From DASPLX01 sp035627375 (lineage in GTDB: Bacteria; Pseudomonadota; Gammaproteobacteria; Burkholderiales; Burkholderiaceae_D): DNA of 36,108 nt. The translations under genes were made by a program, and so were the position numbers. Shown piece after piece: positions 16,324-23,985 of this stretch (positions are counted from its first letter, which is position 1; each line of letters starts with the position of its first letter). Below the pieces are notes generated by a model, which was not told the origin of the DNA, did not search any database, and worked only from the letters and a program-made list of their open reading frames with translations. The stretch lies in NCBI GenBank assembly GCA_035627375.1, contig DASPLX010000087.1, positions 1 to 36,108 of the forward strand, read 5' to 3'.

Positions 16324-17034
16324 CTACTTTCCTTGCGTGCGCCGCAGGTATTCGCGATGGCCGCGCGCCCGCAATTCGCAGGCAGGGCAGCGGCCGCAGC
16401 CGTAGCCCCAGTCGTGCAGGTCGCCGCGCTCGCCGAGATAGCAGGTGTGGGTATCGGCGCGGATCAGGTCGACCAGCGCGTCGCCGCCGGTATCGCGCGC
16501 CAGTTGCCAGGTCTCGGCCTTGTCGATCCACATCAGCGGCGTCTCGACCTTCAGGCACGTCGCCATGCCGAGATTGAGCGCGACTTGCAACGCCTTCATC
16601 GTGTCGTCGCGGCAATCGGGATAACCGGAGAAATCGGTCTCGCACATGCCGCCGACCAGGACGTCGTGGCCGCGACGGTAGGCGACGGTGGCGGCGACCG
16701 TCATGAACAGCAGGTTGCGGCCCGGCACGAAGGTGTTCGGCAAGCCGTTCTCCTGCATCCTGATCTCGACTTCCTGCGTCAGCGCGGTATCGGAAATCTT
16801 CCCCAGCAGCGACAGGTCGACCATGTGGTCTTCGCCGAGCCGCCGGTCCCATTCCGGCGCCAGCGCGCGCATCTTTCGCAGCAGCGTCGGCCGCACCTGC
16901 AATTCGATCGCATGGCGTTGGCCGTAATCGAAACCGATGGTTTCGACCCGCGCGTAGCGGGCCAGGGCCCAGGCGAGGCAGGTGGTGGAATCTTGTCCGC
17001 CGCTGAACAGGACGAGGGCGCTGTGGGAATTCAT
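16324..17034 (-). CDS. queC: 7-cyano-7-deazaguanine synthase QueC
   Basis: A 236-aa cytoplasmic enzyme that converts 7-carboxy-7-deazaguanine to preQ0 with ATP and ammonia, in the biosynthesis of the tRNA base queuosine. The ATP-pyrophosphatase loop SGGQDS is at residues 11-16, the conserved FDYGQRHAIEL follows, and four zinc-ligand cysteines are present (C198, C213, C216, C219). The full length matches the family. queD, queE and queF are not nearby. It follows the two DUF3108 genes by 49 bp on the same strand and may share their transcript. Confidence 0.97.
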   Translation of the reverse strand: MNSHSALVLFSGGQDSTTCLAWALARYARVETIGFDYGQRHAIELQVRPTLLRKMRALAPEWDRRLGEDHMVDLSLLGKISDTALTQEVEIRMQENGLPNTFVPGRNLLFMTVAATVAYRRGHDVLVGGMCETDFSGYPDCRDDTMKALQVALNLGMATCLKVETPLMWIDKAETWQLARDTGGDALVDLIRADTHTCYLGERGDLHDWGYGCGRCPACELRARGHREYLRRTQGK

Positions 17035-17083
17035 GTCATCGATGCAGATGGGAACACGGGTTCGATTTTAGCGGTTCGCGGCC

Positions 17084-17857
17084 TCATCCCGGTGTCTTTT
17101 TCGCCACGGTCGTCAGCGTCTGTTCGATGAAATCGCCGTCCGGCTCGGTGTAGCGGATGCGCGCCGGATACCATTCGAGCGCCGGCGCGAGCCAGATATC
17201 GACTTGCTGATTGTGGCTGCCGGAGGGCGTCGTCTTGAGCACGTGCACGGTATCCAGTTCGCCGAGCGGCGTCCTGATCTTTTCGTGCTTGAGCACCTTG
17301 AAGGCCCAGGCTTCCGCATCGCGCGCGCCCACCACGAACAAGGGCCATTCCGAACCGGGCTTGAATTTCGCCGGCGCCGCGCGCGCGATAGCGATCAATT
17401 GCCAGGTGGCGCTGTTGCGGTCCTGCTCGCCGCCCTTGATCGGGTAGCTGGCGTTCGATTGGTTGAAGACGATGGTTTTCGCCTCGCGGTTGAAGGAGGC
17501 CGTCACCGCCTCCTTGCGCAGCCGCTTTTCGGTGAAGACGGCGGGCGCGAGGCCGAAGTCGTCGATCTCGCCCTCCGTTCTCGCATCGAGGATCTTGCCG
17601 AACAGCGCGGCGCGCATTTCGGTATCGAGCATGAACTTGCCATCCGCCGTCTGCCAGGTGACGCGCGCCTTGCCATCGAGCGGGAAGCCGCTTTGTTTTG
17701 CGGTGACGGCATAGCCGAGTTCGGCCGAGGGCGGCAGGTTGACCTTGTATTTGAAGGCGGCATGGCCGTCGGCGGCCGTGGCAGCCAGGGAGACGGCGGC
17801 GGCTGGCAATAGCAGCGCGGCAACGAAGCGGAACAACAAGAGTTTGCGGATTGTCAT
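17084..17857 (-). CDS. Exported DUF3108 protein (second of a tandem pair)
   Basis: A 257-aa periplasmic protein. Residues 1-27 form a signal peptide (LLLFRFVAALLLPAAAVSLA). The remainder is a DUF3108-type beta-rich domain with YPIKGGEQDRNSATWQL and a C-terminal WLAPALEWYPARIRYTEPDGD. The same landmarks occur in the upstream gene, so the pair is a tandem duplication. Function unknown; some family members are described as envelope or LptE-like accessory proteins, but nothing here proves that. The ATG at 17857 is only 16 bp after the upstream stop and has no clear Shine-Dalgarno, which suggests translational coupling. Confidence 0.8.
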   Translation of the reverse strand: MTIRKLLLFRFVAALLLPAAAVSLAATAADGHAAFKYKVNLPPSAELGYAVTAKQSGFPLDGKARVTWQTADGKFMLDTEMRAALFGKILDARTEGEIDDFGLAPAVFTEKRLRKEAVTASFNREAKTIVFNQSNASYPIKGGEQDRNSATWQLIAIARAAPAKFKPGSEWPLFVVGARDAEAWAFKVLKHEKIRTPLGELDTVHVLKTTPSGSHNQQVDIWLAPALEWYPARIRYTEPDGDFIEQTLTTVAKKTPG

Positions 17858-17873
17858 GAGGAAATCGGATCGG

Positions 17874-18989
17874 TCAGCGTGAGGCCAGGGCCTTGAGATT
17901 GGACAGCGACATGTCGAGATAGTCGCCGTTGCTTTCGGTGTAACGTAATTTGACGGGATACCACTCCATCTGCGGCGCCAGCCAGATATCGAGTTTCGTG
18001 TCGTAGGAGCCGGGGCGCGGCGTGCGCACCACATGCCAAGCGAGCGTCTTGACGCCGCCGGCCTCGATCTCTTCCTGGCCGATCACCCGGATGCGCCAGA
18101 TCTCGCCGTCGCGCACGCCGGCCACGAAGATGTCGAGCTCGGCATCGGGAACGAATCTCGCGTCGTCGCCGCGGCCGATGCCGGCCAGTTGCCAGACGAT
18201 GCTGGCGCGGTCTTGTTCGCCGCCCCGGCGCGGATAGTCGCGCGTCGATGCCGAGAAGCTGATCGTGTTGCGTTCGCGGTGGAAATGCGTGTTGGTCTCG
18301 GGGCGGCGGAAGCGCTTCTCGCTGTAGAGCACCGGAGCGATCCCGTATTCATCGAGCACGCCTTCGCTCTTGAAGGTGAGCGCGGTAATGAACAGCACGC
18401 CGGCTTCGCCGTCGATGACATAGCTGCCGCCGTCGGTCCGCCAGGCGATCTTGCCGCTGCCGTAGACGGCATTGCCGTCGCGCGTCACCTTTTGCACGTC
18501 GTAGCGCAATTCGACCGGCGGCGGCGGATCGATCCGATATTGTTCCGGCGCGGCCGGCGTGTCGGCGGCGTCCGCGAGCGGCGCTGCCGCGGGCGGAGCC
18601 AGATCCGCGACCGGGAGCAGGGCGCGCGGTTCGACGGCGGCAAGCGGGGCGGCGAGAGGATCGAGCGGCAGGGTGGCGATATCCTGCACGTCGATCGGCG
18701 GGGCGGGGGGAGCCGAGCGTCGGAGCGCGGGGCGCGCCGCCCGTTTCGGGCGTGCCGTTTCCTTGGCGGCGGGGCGCGCTCGACCGGATGCCGAAGCCGT
18801 TGGCGCCGGAGCGAGCACCGTGACGAAGAGCCGTTCGGCCGGCTGCTGCCAGGGCGGCGCATGCAGATTCCCGCTCGCCCACTCGAAGGCCAGCACGTGC
18901 AGCAGCAGCGTCGCGATGGCCAGTACGGCCCGGCGCCGCAGCGAAGGCGCGGGAAAGACTGGGCCGGAGGAGGGCGGGGAGGATGCCAT
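17874..18989 (-). CDS. Membrane-anchored DUF3108 protein with Ala/Pro-rich linker
   Basis: A 371-aa protein. A transmembrane helix (about 21-40, RAVLAIATLLLHVLAFEWA) is followed by a long Ala/Pro/Arg-rich linker (about 50-150), as in TonB-like proteins that span the periplasm. The DUF3108 domain lies in the C-terminal half (YPRRGGEQDRASIVWQL, WLAPQMEWYPVKLRYTESNGD). The overall plan, an inner-membrane anchor plus linker plus beta domain, suggests a periplasm-spanning role; this is inference. The frame stays open upstream to 20297, but that part is antisense to the next gene, so the ATG at 18989 was chosen. It is the first gene of a leftward group with its paralogue, queC and the cNMP-binding gene. 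Confidence 0.75.
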   Translation of the reverse strand: MASSPPSSGPVFPAPSLRRRAVLAIATLLLHVLAFEWASGNLHAPPWQQPAERLFVTVLAPAPTASASGRARPAAKETARPKRAARPALRRSAPPAPPIDVQDIATLPLDPLAAPLAAVEPRALLPVADLAPPAAAPLADAADTPAAPEQYRIDPPPPVELRYDVQKVTRDGNAVYGSGKIAWRTDGGSYVIDGEAGVLFITALTFKSEGVLDEYGIAPVLYSEKRFRRPETNTHFHRERNTISFSASTRDYPRRGGEQDRASIVWQLAGIGRGDDARFVPDAELDIFVAGVRDGEIWRIRVIGQEEIEAGGVKTLAWHVVRTPRPGSYDTKLDIWLAPQMEWYPVKLRYTESNGDYLDMSLSNLKALASR

Positions 18990-19130
18990 TGCCGTAGTGT
19001 AAACGGATCGCCGGCGCTCCGGATGACAGGCCGCAGGGCCCCGAGAGCTTGTTGTATGCCTTTCGGGCAGGTGCGCGGCCGGATTGCCGCCACGTAAAAT
19101 GGCGATTTTCCGACCGAGAATAGCGCAACG

Positions 19131-20426
19131 ATGCTCCTGCCTTTCCCTTTCAAGTCGGCCGCGATGGCCCTGGTGCTGCTGACCGTCGGTGCGGCATCCG
19201 CCGCAGCCGCAACTCCTGCCGGCGTCCCTACCGGCGTCCCGATCCACATCGGCATGATCGACGGCTTGTCCGGCGCCTTCGCCAATGCCGGCGATGCCGT
19301 CGCGCGCAACCTGCGGTTGGCGATCGAGCAAATCAACGCGCGCGGCGGCGTCAAACTGCCGGACGGGAGGCATCCGCTGCAGTTGACGACGTTCGACAAC
19401 AAGCAGGGCGTCGAGGAAACGCTGGTCGAATTCAAGCGCCTGACCGACCAGCGCATTCCTTTCGTCGTGCAAGGCAACAGTTCGGCCGTCGCCGCCGCGC
19501 TGATCGAAGCGATCAACAAGCACAATGCGCGCGAGCCCGGCAACCGCGTGCTGTTCCTTAATTATTCGGCGGTCGATCCGGTCCTCACCAACGAGAAATG
19601 CAGCTATTGGCATTTCCGCTTCGACGCCCATGCCGACATGCGCATGCATGCGTTGACGGAAGTGATCAAGGAAGACTCGCGCGCCAGGCGCATTTATTTG
19701 ATCGGCCAGGATTACAGTTTCGGACGCCAGGTGGCGAAGGCCGCGCGCGAGCAATTGAAAGCCAAGCGCCCGGATATCGAGATCGTCGGCGACGAATTGC
19801 ATCCGATCGGCAAGATCAAGGATTTCGCGCCGTACGTCGCCAAGATCAAGGCCAGCGGCGCCGACGCTGTCGTCACCGGCAACTGGGGCAACGATCTGAC
19901 GCTGCTGGTGAAGGCGGCGAAGGAAGCCGGCCTCGCGCTCAAGTTCTATACCTTCTACGGCAACGGCCTGGGCGCTCCGGCCGCGATCGGCGAGGCCGGC
20001 GTCGGCCGCGTACGAGCGGTCGCCGAATGGCATCCGAACGTCGGCGGTGCCGACAGCGACGTCTTCTATGCCGATTTCCGCCGCCGCTATCCGCAACCGA
20101 AGGACGATTATGTCCACCTGCGCATGCATGCCATGATCGCGATGCTGGCCGCCGCGATCGAAAAGGCGGGCAGCACCGAGGCGGCCGCCGTCGCCCGCGC
20201 GCTCGAAGGCGCGCGCTATCGCAACGCCTTTCACGAAGCGACGATGCGCGCCGCCGACCACCAGTTGATCCAGCCGCTCTATGTGTCGGTGATGCAAAGG
20301 CTGGCGGACGGCGGCATCCGCTTCGACAACGAAGGCAGCGGCTACGGCTTCAAGACCGAACGCTATCTGCCGCCGGCGCAGACCGCGATGCCGACGGTCT
20401 GCCGCATGGAGCGCCCCGGCAAATGA
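19131..20426 (+). CDS. Periplasmic branched-chain amino acid-type binding protein (LivK-like)
   Basis: A 431-aa type I periplasmic binding protein. A signal peptide (residues 1-27, ending near AAAATPA) precedes the start of the mature fold (HIGMIDGLSGAFANAGDAVARNLRLAIEQIN), which is characteristic of Peripla_BP_6 proteins of HAAT transporters. The hinge-type segments ARRIYLIGQDYSFGRQVA and GADAVVTGNWGNDL follow. No permease or ATPase genes are adjacent, so it either supplies a transporter encoded elsewhere or serves a sensory role. The ligand cannot be read from the sequence. Confidence 0.87.
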   Translation: MLLPFPFKSAAMALVLLTVGAASAAAATPAGVPTGVPIHIGMIDGLSGAFANAGDAVARNLRLAIEQINARGGVKLPDGRHPLQLTTFDNKQGVEETLVEFKRLTDQRIPFVVQGNSSAVAAALIEAINKHNAREPGNRVLFLNYSAVDPVLTNEKCSYWHFRFDAHADMRMHALTEVIKEDSRARRIYLIGQDYSFGRQVAKAAREQLKAKRPDIEIVGDELHPIGKIKDFAPYVAKIKASGADAVVTGNWGNDLTLLVKAAKEAGLALKFYTFYGNGLGAPAAIGEAGVGRVRAVAEWHPNVGGADSDVFYADFRRRYPQPKDDYVHLRMHAMIAMLAAAIEKAGSTEAAAVARALEGARYRNAFHEATMRAADHQLIQPLYVSVMQRLADGGIRFDNEGSGYGFKTERYLPPAQTAMPTVCRMERPGK

Positions 20427-20489
20427 TGCAAATCAGCAAAACAGCGGAACCGCAGCCCTTGGCATTTTGTCTAGCAGATTTATCTGCTA
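20419..20489 (+). promoter_or_regulatory. Candidate regulatory region of phaM: GCA repeats and an 18-bp palindrome
   Basis: TAGCAGAT-TT-ATCTGCTA (20472-20489) is a perfect palindrome with 8-bp arms, 33 bp before the phaM ATG. Just upstream, 20419-20445 holds three GCAAA(T/A)-type repeats (GCAAATGATGCAAATCAGCA then AAACAGC), which loosely recall binding sites of the PHA repressor PhaR. No confident -35/-10 pair was seen. The link to PhaR is speculative. Confidence 0.4.
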
Positions 20490-20521
20490 CGCTGCTGCTT
20501 CAGTCTTGATGGAGGTGCGCG

Positions 20522-21181
20522 ATGGAGAAGCCGACGATACCTAACCTGCCCGGCATCAGCGCGATGACCGATACGCTGGAATTCGTGAAAAACCTGTGGG
20601 GCGGCATGAAGGTGCCGGGCGTCGGCATGCCGGGGATGGTGATGCCGAGCTTGTCGGTCGAGGAAATCAACAAACAGATCGCCGACCTGAAAGCCGTCGA
20701 ATCATGGCTGACCGTCAACATGAACATGCTGCGGGCGACGATCCAGGCGCTCGAGGTGCAGAGCGCGACGCTGACGACCTTGCAGGCGATGGGCGACAAC
20801 CTGAATGCGGCCATGCAAAAGGCGTCCAAGGAAAGGCCGGCCGAGGTCAAGCAGGCCGTCGCGGAGCCGGAAGCCAAGGCCGACACGCGGCGCAAGACAC
20901 GCAGCCGGTCGGAAGAGGAGCCCAAGACCGCCGAGCCCGGGGATGCGGGCGCCGCGGCCGTTCAGCCGGGCGGCAACGGCCAGGGCGACATCGGCGCCCA
21001 GCTTGCCAACCCCGCCGTCTGGTGGAACCTGCTGCAAAGCCAGTTCAAGCAGGCGGTCGGTAATGCCATGACCGGCGAGGCGGCGCCGGCGGCGAAACCC
21101 GCGCCGGCGCCCGCCGACAACGGCGCGGCAAGCAATGCGGGTAGCGGCGCCAAGCGCAAGCCGCGTTCGAAGGCGCACTGA
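20522..21181 (+). CDS. phaM: PhaM-like polyhydroxyalkanoate granule protein
   Basis: A 219-aa protein. The N-terminal region matches PhaM of Cupriavidus in its landmarks: TLEFVKNLWGGM, a PGMVMPSLSVEEINKQIADLKAVE block and MNMLRATIQALEVQSATL (about residues 17-90). PhaM activates the PHA synthase PhaC and ties granules to the nucleoid. The middle is charged and low in complexity, LANPAVWWNLLQSQFKQAV (about 160-178) is a second conserved patch, and the end is Ala/Pro-rich with a basic tip (KRKPRSK) that could touch DNA. The start is firm, with GGAGG before the ATG. No phaC or phaZ is in the window. Confidence 0.88.
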   Translation: MEKPTIPNLPGISAMTDTLEFVKNLWGGMKVPGVGMPGMVMPSLSVEEINKQIADLKAVESWLTVNMNMLRATIQALEVQSATLTTLQAMGDNLNAAMQKASKERPAEVKQAVAEPEAKADTRRKTRSRSEEEPKTAEPGDAGAAAVQPGGNGQGDIGAQLANPAVWWNLLQSQFKQAVGNAMTGEAAPAAKPAPAPADNGAASNAGSGAKRKPRSKAH

Positions 21182-21202
21182 TCGGTTGCCTCCAACTACT
21201 TA

Positions 21203-22462
21203 TCAGGTGATGGGCTCGGCGGTGGCATTCGGCCCGGCCGGCGGCGCAGCCACCCTCAGGTATTGCGCGAGCCAGATCGTCACCATGCCGCATGCCACCG
21301 CGATATAGCCGACCAGGTTGTAGTGCTCCACCTGCCCCCCGGCGCCGCGCGTGATGATCAAGCCGGCGACCAGGCTGGCGAATCCCGCCGCCAGCATCTG
21401 CACCGATGACACCAGGCTCATGAAGGCGCCGCGCACCTGGGGCTGTGCCACGGCCGTCACCATCGCCATGCCGGGAATCATGCGGCCCGAAACCAGCACG
21501 AAGAAAGCGGTCGAATTGATCAATGCCAGCCACGCGGGCACCGGCGGCATATGGGTCGTGAACAGGATCGGCACGAAGGCAGCCGCGGCGATCCAGCGGA
21601 AGGTGGGCGGCTTGCCGTAGCGGTCGGCCAGGCGGCCGAACCATTGCGCGGTGAAGAAGGTCGCCGCTCCGCCGCACAGGTACATGAGCGTGATGAAGCC
21701 GTCGGACATGCCGACATTGCTCGTCATGTAGAGGGCGATGTAGGGAATCACGGTAAAGCTGCTCATCATCATGATCGCCATGTAAGCGAAGGCGACCAGG
21801 TGCGCCGGTTCGCGCGCGACCGCGAACGTCCGGCGCAGGATGTTGCCCTGTCGCGACTGGTGCATGTGCGCGACGAGGCTCGGCAGCAGGCGGTAGCCGA
21901 TGGCGAAGAAGACGAGCGACAGGAGCACGACGAAAAAGAACGGTGCGCGCCAACCGAGCGCGCCGATGTGGTTGGCCAGGAACAGTCCGAGCGGCACGCC
22001 GGCCACCGTCGACATCGAGAACGAGGCCATCACCATGCCCATCGCTTTGCCGCGCCGCTCGAACGGGATGGTGTCGGCGATCATCGTCTGCACCACGGCG
22101 CCGAGCACGCCGCCGAAGGCGCCGCACAGTGCGCGCGCTGCCAGCAGCGACGGATAGTTGGGCGCGAGGCCGCAGGACAGGGTCGCCACGATGAACAGCA
22201 GATACAGCGTGAGCGCCAGCCTGCGACGGTCGAAGCGGTCGATATAAATCGTCGACAGCAGCCCCGAAGCCGCAGCGGCGAACGAATACGAGGATAACAA
22301 CAGGCCGAACTGGCGGGTATCGATGTGCAGCGCGCGGATGAGTTGCGGCCCGAGCGGCATCATGATCATGAAATCGAGAATGTGCGTGAATTGCATGCCC
22401 GCCAGGGCGAGCAGGAAAAAGCGTTCCTGCCTGGGGGAAGAGAAGTGCGCGTGGGAATTCAT
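21203..22462 (-). CDS. MFS transporter (DHA1/AraJ-like)
   Basis: A 419-aa integral inner-membrane transporter with twelve predicted helices. MFS signature loops are visible between helices 2 and 3 (IDRFDRRRLALT) and between helices 8 and 9 (GRLADRYGKPP). The motif-C-like glycine run in ALCGAFGGVLGAVVQ suggests a drug/sugar efflux antiporter. The substrate is unknown. The chosen ATG is at 22462; an in-frame TTG at 22483 would add seven residues, and neither has a clear Shine-Dalgarno. The gene is convergent with phaM and divergent from the secretion operon, with 339 bp between the starts. Confidence 0.88.
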   Translation of the reverse strand: MNSHAHFSSPRQERFFLLALAGMQFTHILDFMIMMPLGPQLIRALHIDTRQFGLLLSSYSFAAAASGLLSTIYIDRFDRRRLALTLYLLFIVATLSCGLAPNYPSLLAARALCGAFGGVLGAVVQTMIADTIPFERRGKAMGMVMASFSMSTVAGVPLGLFLANHIGALGWRAPFFFVVLLSLVFFAIGYRLLPSLVAHMHQSRQGNILRRTFAVAREPAHLVAFAYMAIMMMSSFTVIPYIALYMTSNVGMSDGFITLMYLCGGAATFFTAQWFGRLADRYGKPPTFRWIAAAAFVPILFTTHMPPVPAWLALINSTAFFVLVSGRMIPGMAMVTAVAQPQVRGAFMSLVSSVQMLAAGFASLVAGLIITRGAGGQVEHYNLVGYIAVACGMVTIWLAQYLRVAAPPAGPNATAEPIT

Positions 22463-22528
22463 GAGAATCGCCGGAGTGACCAAGCACGCAGCTTAGCAAG
22501 CTTTGAAAACTTCTTCAGGACGGCCGCG

Positions 22529-22625
22529 CTCCCATACCTATGGGATTCCCGAACGGCATTCTTCTGCTACCATCCGTCGGCGCAAATAATTTCAATTCAA
22601 GAAACAATCGTGGGGGAGGCGCGAC
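22529..22625 (+). promoter_or_regulatory. Shared promoter/leader module, copy A (upstream of the secretion-system operon)
   Basis: The palindrome TCCCATA-CC-TATGGGA (22530-22545) is a 7-2-7 arrangement like sites of NarL/FixJ-type LuxR-family regulators. A conserved stretch follows 36 bp later: GCAAATAATTTCAA starts at 22582 and similarity to copy B (31898-31995) runs to 22625, with 37 of 44 positions identical. Two promoter readings fit. In one, the -10 is TACCAT (22568-22573) and the palindrome centre is near -42. In the other, the -10 is AATAAT (22585-22590) and the centre is near -60. Both are standard activator positions. The rest of the 339-bp region (22626-22801) is a long leader with one hairpin. 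Confidence 0.8.
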
Positions 22626-22693
22626 GATATTTCCCGCTTTGGGGGAGTTTCGTCGTGCGCGGTCGCAACGGCACACCGCTCGCATGGTGCGGT

Positions 22694-22709
22694 GCCGGCT
22701 GTTGCCGGC
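22694..22709 (+). repeat. Small hairpin in the secretion-operon leader
   Basis: GCCGGC-TGTT-GCCGGC gives a 6-bp stem with a tetraloop, about 95 bp before the first gene. A TACAAT hexamer lies 3 bp after it (22712-22717), but no matching -35 box was found. Confidence 0.4.
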
Positions 22710-22801
22710 GTTACAATGCGGGTCACGAAAATTGTCGAAGACACGGTTTCGGCCGGACTCCACGTTCCAATTACTGATCAGACCGCATGTCCTGAATCTC
22801 C

Positions 22802-23341
22802 ATGGCCTTTTCAAGGTATGTGTCGCAATTCCGCTTATCGCCGCGCCGGCATTGGACCTGGCTGGCCGGGGCGGCATTGTTGTGCTTCTCGGCGCTCGTG
22901 AGCGTCGGCGAATCGTCTCGCCTGCGCATCCAAGTCGGGGAGCAGGAGGCGGAGATCCGATCGCTCGAGGCGCAATTGCGCGCGCCGCTATCGGCCGGCG
23001 CGGTCGAGAAGGATGCTGCATGGCAGGCCAGACTGGCCGGCTTCGATCGCTTGGCGACGGTCGCCGCCGATTTGCAGGCGTTGGCCGCCAAGAACGGAGT
23101 GACCTTGGTCGACGCCGCTTACAAGCCGATCGACGAATCGCCGGCCTCGGAGATCGGCCGCACAGAGATCGTAGCGAGCATGAAGGGCATGTATCCCGCT
23201 CTGAAGAAGGCGGTCGCGGCCCTGCTGGCCTCGCATGACGGCTTGGCCCTGGATTTCATCTCGGTACGGCGCGGCCGTTCCACCGATGCCGTGGTGGAGG
23301 TCGAATTGCGGTTCTCGTTCTTTTACCGGAAGCGGGCATGA
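22802..23341 (+). CDS. PilO/GspM-like inner-membrane assembly protein
   Basis: A 179-aa bitopic protein. A short basic cytoplasmic N-terminus (residues 1-17) is followed by one transmembrane helix (about 18-36, WTWLAGAALLCFSALVSV), a coiled coil (about 40-85) and a small periplasmic alpha-beta domain (about 95-179). This is the layout of PilO and GspM, which form the inner-membrane platform with PilN/GspL. It is the first gene of the secretion-system operon and overlaps the next start by 4 bp. The ATG at 22802 has a poor Shine-Dalgarno. Sequence similarity to known PilO is weak, and the call rests on topology and context. Confidence 0.65.
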   Translation: MAFSRYVSQFRLSPRRHWTWLAGAALLCFSALVSVGESSRLRIQVGEQEAEIRSLEAQLRAPLSAGAVEKDAAWQARLAGFDRLATVAADLQALAAKNGVTLVDAAYKPIDESPASEIGRTEIVASMKGMYPALKKAVAALLASHDGLALDFISVRRGRSTDAVVEVELRFSFFYRKRA

Positions 23342-23877
23342 GATTCGGGTTGCGGCGCGGTTACGCATTGGCGTTGGCGGCGACAGTCGCGCTGGTCGCG
23401 TGGAACGCTTGGGACGGCGGCGCCGGCGCATCCGATTCCGCCGCCGTTGTCGAGCCCGAGCCGCGGCGGCCGGCGCCCGGCGCCACGCCTGGCGCCGGGC
23501 TCCATGCCGCGCCGGGCCGATCGGTGCGCGCGGGGATGGACGAAGAATTGGCAAAGGAGCCCTTGGTCGAATCCGACGTCGATCCCTTCAAGGTGGTCAG
23601 CTTCTTGCCGCCGCCGCCGAAAGTCGCGGCGCCGCCACCGCCGCCGCCCAAGCCGACGGCGCCGCCATTTCCCTATCGCTATTTCGGCCGCATGGTCGGC
23701 GTCGACGGCAAGCTGGTCACGTACTTGACGAGGAATGATGAATTGATTCCAATCCGCGAGCAGGACGTGCTCGATAACGCCTATCGGATCGATTCGATCG
23801 GCGACACGCAGATCGTGGTGACCTACCTGCCGCTGGAAGAAAAGGCGATCGTTCCGGCGCAGCCGGCGGCGCAATAG
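23338..23877 (+). CDS. PilP/GspC-like periplasmic linker protein
   Basis: A 179-aa protein with an N-terminal membrane helix (about 8-23), a disordered segment and a striking proline tract at about 94-115 (PPPPKVAAPPPPPPKP). A C-terminal beta domain follows (about 117-170) with YFGRMVGVDGKLVTYL and a closing VVTYLPLEEK. The closing motif is typical of PilP and of the homology region of GspC, which links the inner-membrane platform to the secretin. The gene overlaps its neighbour upstream (ATGA) and precedes the secretin, as expected for that role. In SEED-style annotation the cognate gene is called a 'secretion system X translation initiation factor', probably because of the Pro-rich tract. 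Confidence 0.7.
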   Translation: MRFGLRRGYALALAATVALVAWNAWDGGAGASDSAAVVEPEPRRPAPGATPGAGLHAAPGRSVRAGMDEELAKEPLVESDVDPFKVVSFLPPPPKVAAPPPPPPKPTAPPFPYRYFGRMVGVDGKLVTYLTRNDELIPIREQDVLDNAYRIDSIGDTQIVVTYLPLEEKAIVPAQPAAQ

Positions 23878-23880
23878 GAC

Positions 23881-23985
23881 ATGGATCGCTCGAACCACGA
23901 AGAAAACACTGAGCCCGCCGCGAGCGGATTCCGCGCCAGGCGGATCCGGCCGGCGCGCCAATCTCGGGAGTATCGCGTTGCTTGA
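23881..23985 (+). CDS. Possible 34-aa small ORF overlapping the secretin start
   Basis: An ATG 3 bp after the preceding stop opens a 34-codon frame that ends in TGA at 23983-23985, 8 bp inside the secretin gene. The peptide is arginine-rich in its second half and has no recognisable motif. It fills the only gap larger than 20 bp in the operon, and its stop overlaps the TTG start, so it could serve translational coupling. It may equally be chance. Confidence 0.25.
   Translation: MDRSNHEENTEPAASGFRARRIRPARQSREYRVA

Noticed and set aside
18990..20297. Upstream extension of the DUF3108 frame on the minus strand
   Set aside because: It is antisense to the periplasmic binding protein; the membrane anchor of the DUF3108 protein starts naturally at the ATG at 18989.
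22582..22801. Known riboswitch (for example c-di-GMP) in the secretion-operon leader
   Set aside because: None of the conserved c-di-GMP-I landmarks are present, and the pairing possible in copy B is not conserved in copy A.
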